Below the pieces are notes generated by a model, which worked only from the letters and a program-made list of their open reading frames with translations, did no database searches and had not been told where the DNA came from. A stretch of 8,809 nucleotides of DNA. Origin: an uncultured Cellvibrio sp. (lineage in GTDB: Bacteria; Pseudomonadota; Gammaproteobacteria; Pseudomonadales; Cellvibrionaceae). Made by a program: the position numbers and the translations under genes. The DNA is taken from the NCBI GenBank assembly GCA_946482385.1, contig CAMLRI010000057.1, forward strand, positions 1 to 8,809. Reading direction: 5' to 3'. Positions 7,472-8,809 of the stretch are shown one piece after another; position 1 is the first letter of the stretch; each line of letters begins with the position of its first letter.

Positions 7472-8650
7472 ATGTTTGAATTAGTTGATAGTGTTCAGCA
7501 AAACGCTGTTATCAAAGTGATTGGTGTCGGTGGCGGCGGCGGTAACGCTGTTAAGCACATGATTGCCAATAAAATCGAAGGCGTGGAGTTTATCTGCGCC
7601 AACACCGATGCCCAGGCATTAAAAGATATAGATACCCGCACTGTGTTGCAGTTGGGTCACTCTATGACCAAAGGCCTGGGCGCCGGTGCCAATCCGGAAG
7701 TGGGCCGCCAGGCGGCGATGGAAGATCGCGAGCGTATCGCCGAAGTATTGCGCGGCGCCGATATGGTATTTATCGCCGCAGGTATGGGCGGTGGTACAGG
7801 TACAGGTGCAGCGCCAGTGGTTGCAGAAGTGGCGCGCGATCTGGGCATTTTAACCGTTGCGGTAGTTACCAAACCCTTCCCCTTCGAAGGCCGCAAGCGT
7901 ATGGCAATTGCCGACGAAGGTATTAAAGAGCTGAGCGCGCGCGTCGACTCGCTGATTACCATTCCCAACGAAAAACTCTTGTCGGTGTTGGGTAAATCCA
8001 CCAGCCTGCTCGATGCCTTCAAGGCGGCCAACAACGTATTGCTGGGGGCGGTGCAAGGTATTGCTGACCTGATTATCCGTCCGGGTATGATCAACGTGGA
8101 CTTCGCCGACGTGCGCACCGTAATGTCGGAAATGGGTATGGCGATGATGGGCACTGGCCGTGCCACCGGTGAAAACCGCGCGCGCGAAGCGGCTGAAGCG
8201 GCCATCCGCAGCCCGCTGTTGGAAGACGTTAACCTCCAGGGCGCTCGCGGCATTCTGGTCAACATTACTGCCGGTATAGATCTGTCACTGGGTGAATACT
8301 CGGAAGTGGGCAGCACTATTGAAGAGTTCGCCTCGGCCGATGCCACTGTAGTGGTGGGTACCGTAATCGATCCGGAAATGACCAATGAATTGCGCGTAAC
8401 GGTTGTGGCAACCGGTTTGGGCATTGCCGCTCCGGCCAAAGAAGTGAAGCCCGCGCCCACCAAAGTGGTAGTGGACAACACTCGCCGTGCCAGCGCCCCT
8501 GTGGATTATGCAGCCTTGGATCGCCCGGCACATTTGCGTGCCAATAGCCATGGCAGTGCGGCGGCAGCGGCTGCGTTAGCGGCGCCTTTGGGCGATAAAG
8601 AATTGGAATATCTCGACATTCCTGCCTTCTTGCGTCGCCAGGCCGACTAG
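7472..8650 (+). CDS. ftsZ: FtsZ, tubulin-like GTPase forming the Z ring
   Basis: Cytoplasmic tubulin homologue of 392 residues (E. coli 383) that polymerises with GTP into the ring directing septum formation. The GTP-binding half has [10 protein letters not shown] (18-27), NTDAQAL (44-50) and the tubulin signature GGGTGTG (106-112). The T7 synergy loop NVDFADV (208-214) carries Asp210 and Asp213, which complete the GTPase site of the adjacent subunit. The globular core ends near 317. A linker rich in Ala, Pro and Arg, including a six-Ala run at 363-368, leads to the conserved C-terminal peptide [11 protein letters not shown] (382-392), the docking site for FtsA, ZipA and other partners. ATG 7472 is chosen because it gives the family N-terminus MFELVDS; a GTG at 7466 would add Met-Ala. 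Confidence 0.98.
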   Translation: MFELVDSVQQNAVIKVIGVGGGGGNAVKHMIANKIEGVEFICANTDAQALKDIDTRTVLQLGHSMTKGLGAGANPEVGRQAAMEDRERIAEVLRGADMVFIAAGMGGGTGTGAAPVVAEVARDLGILTVAVVTKPFPFEGRKRMAIADEGIKELSARVDSLITIPNEKLLSVLGKSTSLLDAFKAANNVLLGAVQGIADLIIRPGMINVDFADVRTVMSEMGMAMMGTGRATGENRAREAAEAAIRSPLLEDVNLQGARGILVNITAGIDLSLGEYSEVGSTIEEFASADATVVVGTVIDPEMTNELRVTVVATGLGIAAPAKEVKPAPTKVVVDNTRRASAPVDYAALDRPAHLRANSHGSAAAAAALAAPLGDKELEYLDIPAFLRRQAD

Positions 8651-8809
8651 TTAGCCCATCGGACCCAAGCCCGGTTTCAGCGCAAGGATTGATGCTGGGT
8701 TGGAATCTGCTGGGTCCAACATGCACGCCTCCGTCGGCACACCCCTGCCGTCGGAGGTGGTTGGTTTTAAAAAAGGGGAGCATGCTGGCTCTGGTTAAGT
8801 AAGGTTACA
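8651..8809 (+). other. Spacer downstream of ftsZ, structured, no gene assigned
   Basis: This 159-base stretch runs from the ftsZ stop to the window edge. It holds several inverted repeats: GGACCCA (8661-8667) with TGGGTCC (8711-8717), GTTGGA (8699-8704) with TCCAAC (8715-8720), and the larger hairpin at 8726-8759. TGCTGGGT occurs twice (8693-8700 and 8708-8715). A six-codon ORF (8782-8802) follows a purine-rich AGGGGAG. The next gene, often lpxC in related clusters, would begin beyond the window; no coding sequence for it can be recognised here. Confidence 0.6.
8726..8768 (+). terminator. Possible intrinsic terminator or attenuator after ftsZ
   Basis: The left arm 8726-8739 pairs with 8746-8759 through 13 base pairs (one G-T wobble) with a single T-T mismatch at 8734/8751, around the six-base loop CACCCC. 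It is followed by TTGGTTTT (8761-8768). The stem is strong but the T tract is interrupted by two G, so termination may be partial. Position about 75 bases after the ftsZ stop fits the end of the division block or attenuation before the next gene. Confidence 0.5.

Overview
The window is a continuous stretch of the dcw (division and cell wall) cluster of a Gram-negative bacterium, all on the + strand. Gene order is murD (3' end only) - ftsW - murG - murC - ddlB - ftsQ - ftsA - ftsZ, followed by a 159-base spacer in which the window ends. This order, with ddlB between murC and ftsQ, is typical of Gammaproteobacteria. FtsZ begins MFELVDS and ends [11 protein letters not shown], close to what I recall of Pseudomonas-type FtsZ. 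Moderate GC with many TTT/ATT codons suggests a Cellvibrio-like or related marine/soil gammaproteobacterium, but that placement is inference and no marker gene proves it.

Layout. Bases 1-277 hold the last 91 codons of murD. Bases 274-3978 hold ftsW, murG and murC, each start overlapping the preceding stop (4, 4 and 8 bp). ddlB follows after 14 bp and ftsQ after a further 3 bp, so 1-6092 reads as one translationally coupled block with no visible internal terminator. Two short AT-rich gaps follow: 84 bp before ftsA and 56 bp before ftsZ. After ftsZ an imperfect GC-rich hairpin with a weak T tract (8726-8768) may be a terminator or attenuator. In related bacteria the next gene is usually lpxC, but none of it can be identified here.

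How the genes work together. MurD and MurC are ATP-dependent ligases adding D-Glu and L-Ala to the UDP-MurNAc precursor. Ddl makes the D-Ala-D-Ala dipeptide for its end. MurG adds GlcNAc to lipid I to give lipid II. FtsW polymerises lipid II into septal glycan. FtsQ links the cytoplasmic ring to the periplasmic synthases. FtsA tethers FtsZ filaments to the membrane and FtsZ forms the Z ring. The cluster thus covers precursor synthesis and the division machine that uses it.

This is an ordinary, conserved core region with all full genes intact. I see no mobile element, RNA gene, CRISPR array or undescribed system. The points worth a second look are modest: a long charged N-terminal extension on FtsQ with an out-of-frame ORF behind a better ribosome binding site, two residue substitutions at usually conserved positions in FtsW and MurG, twin start codons at ftsZ, and a structured spacer with a six-codon mini-ORF after ftsZ.
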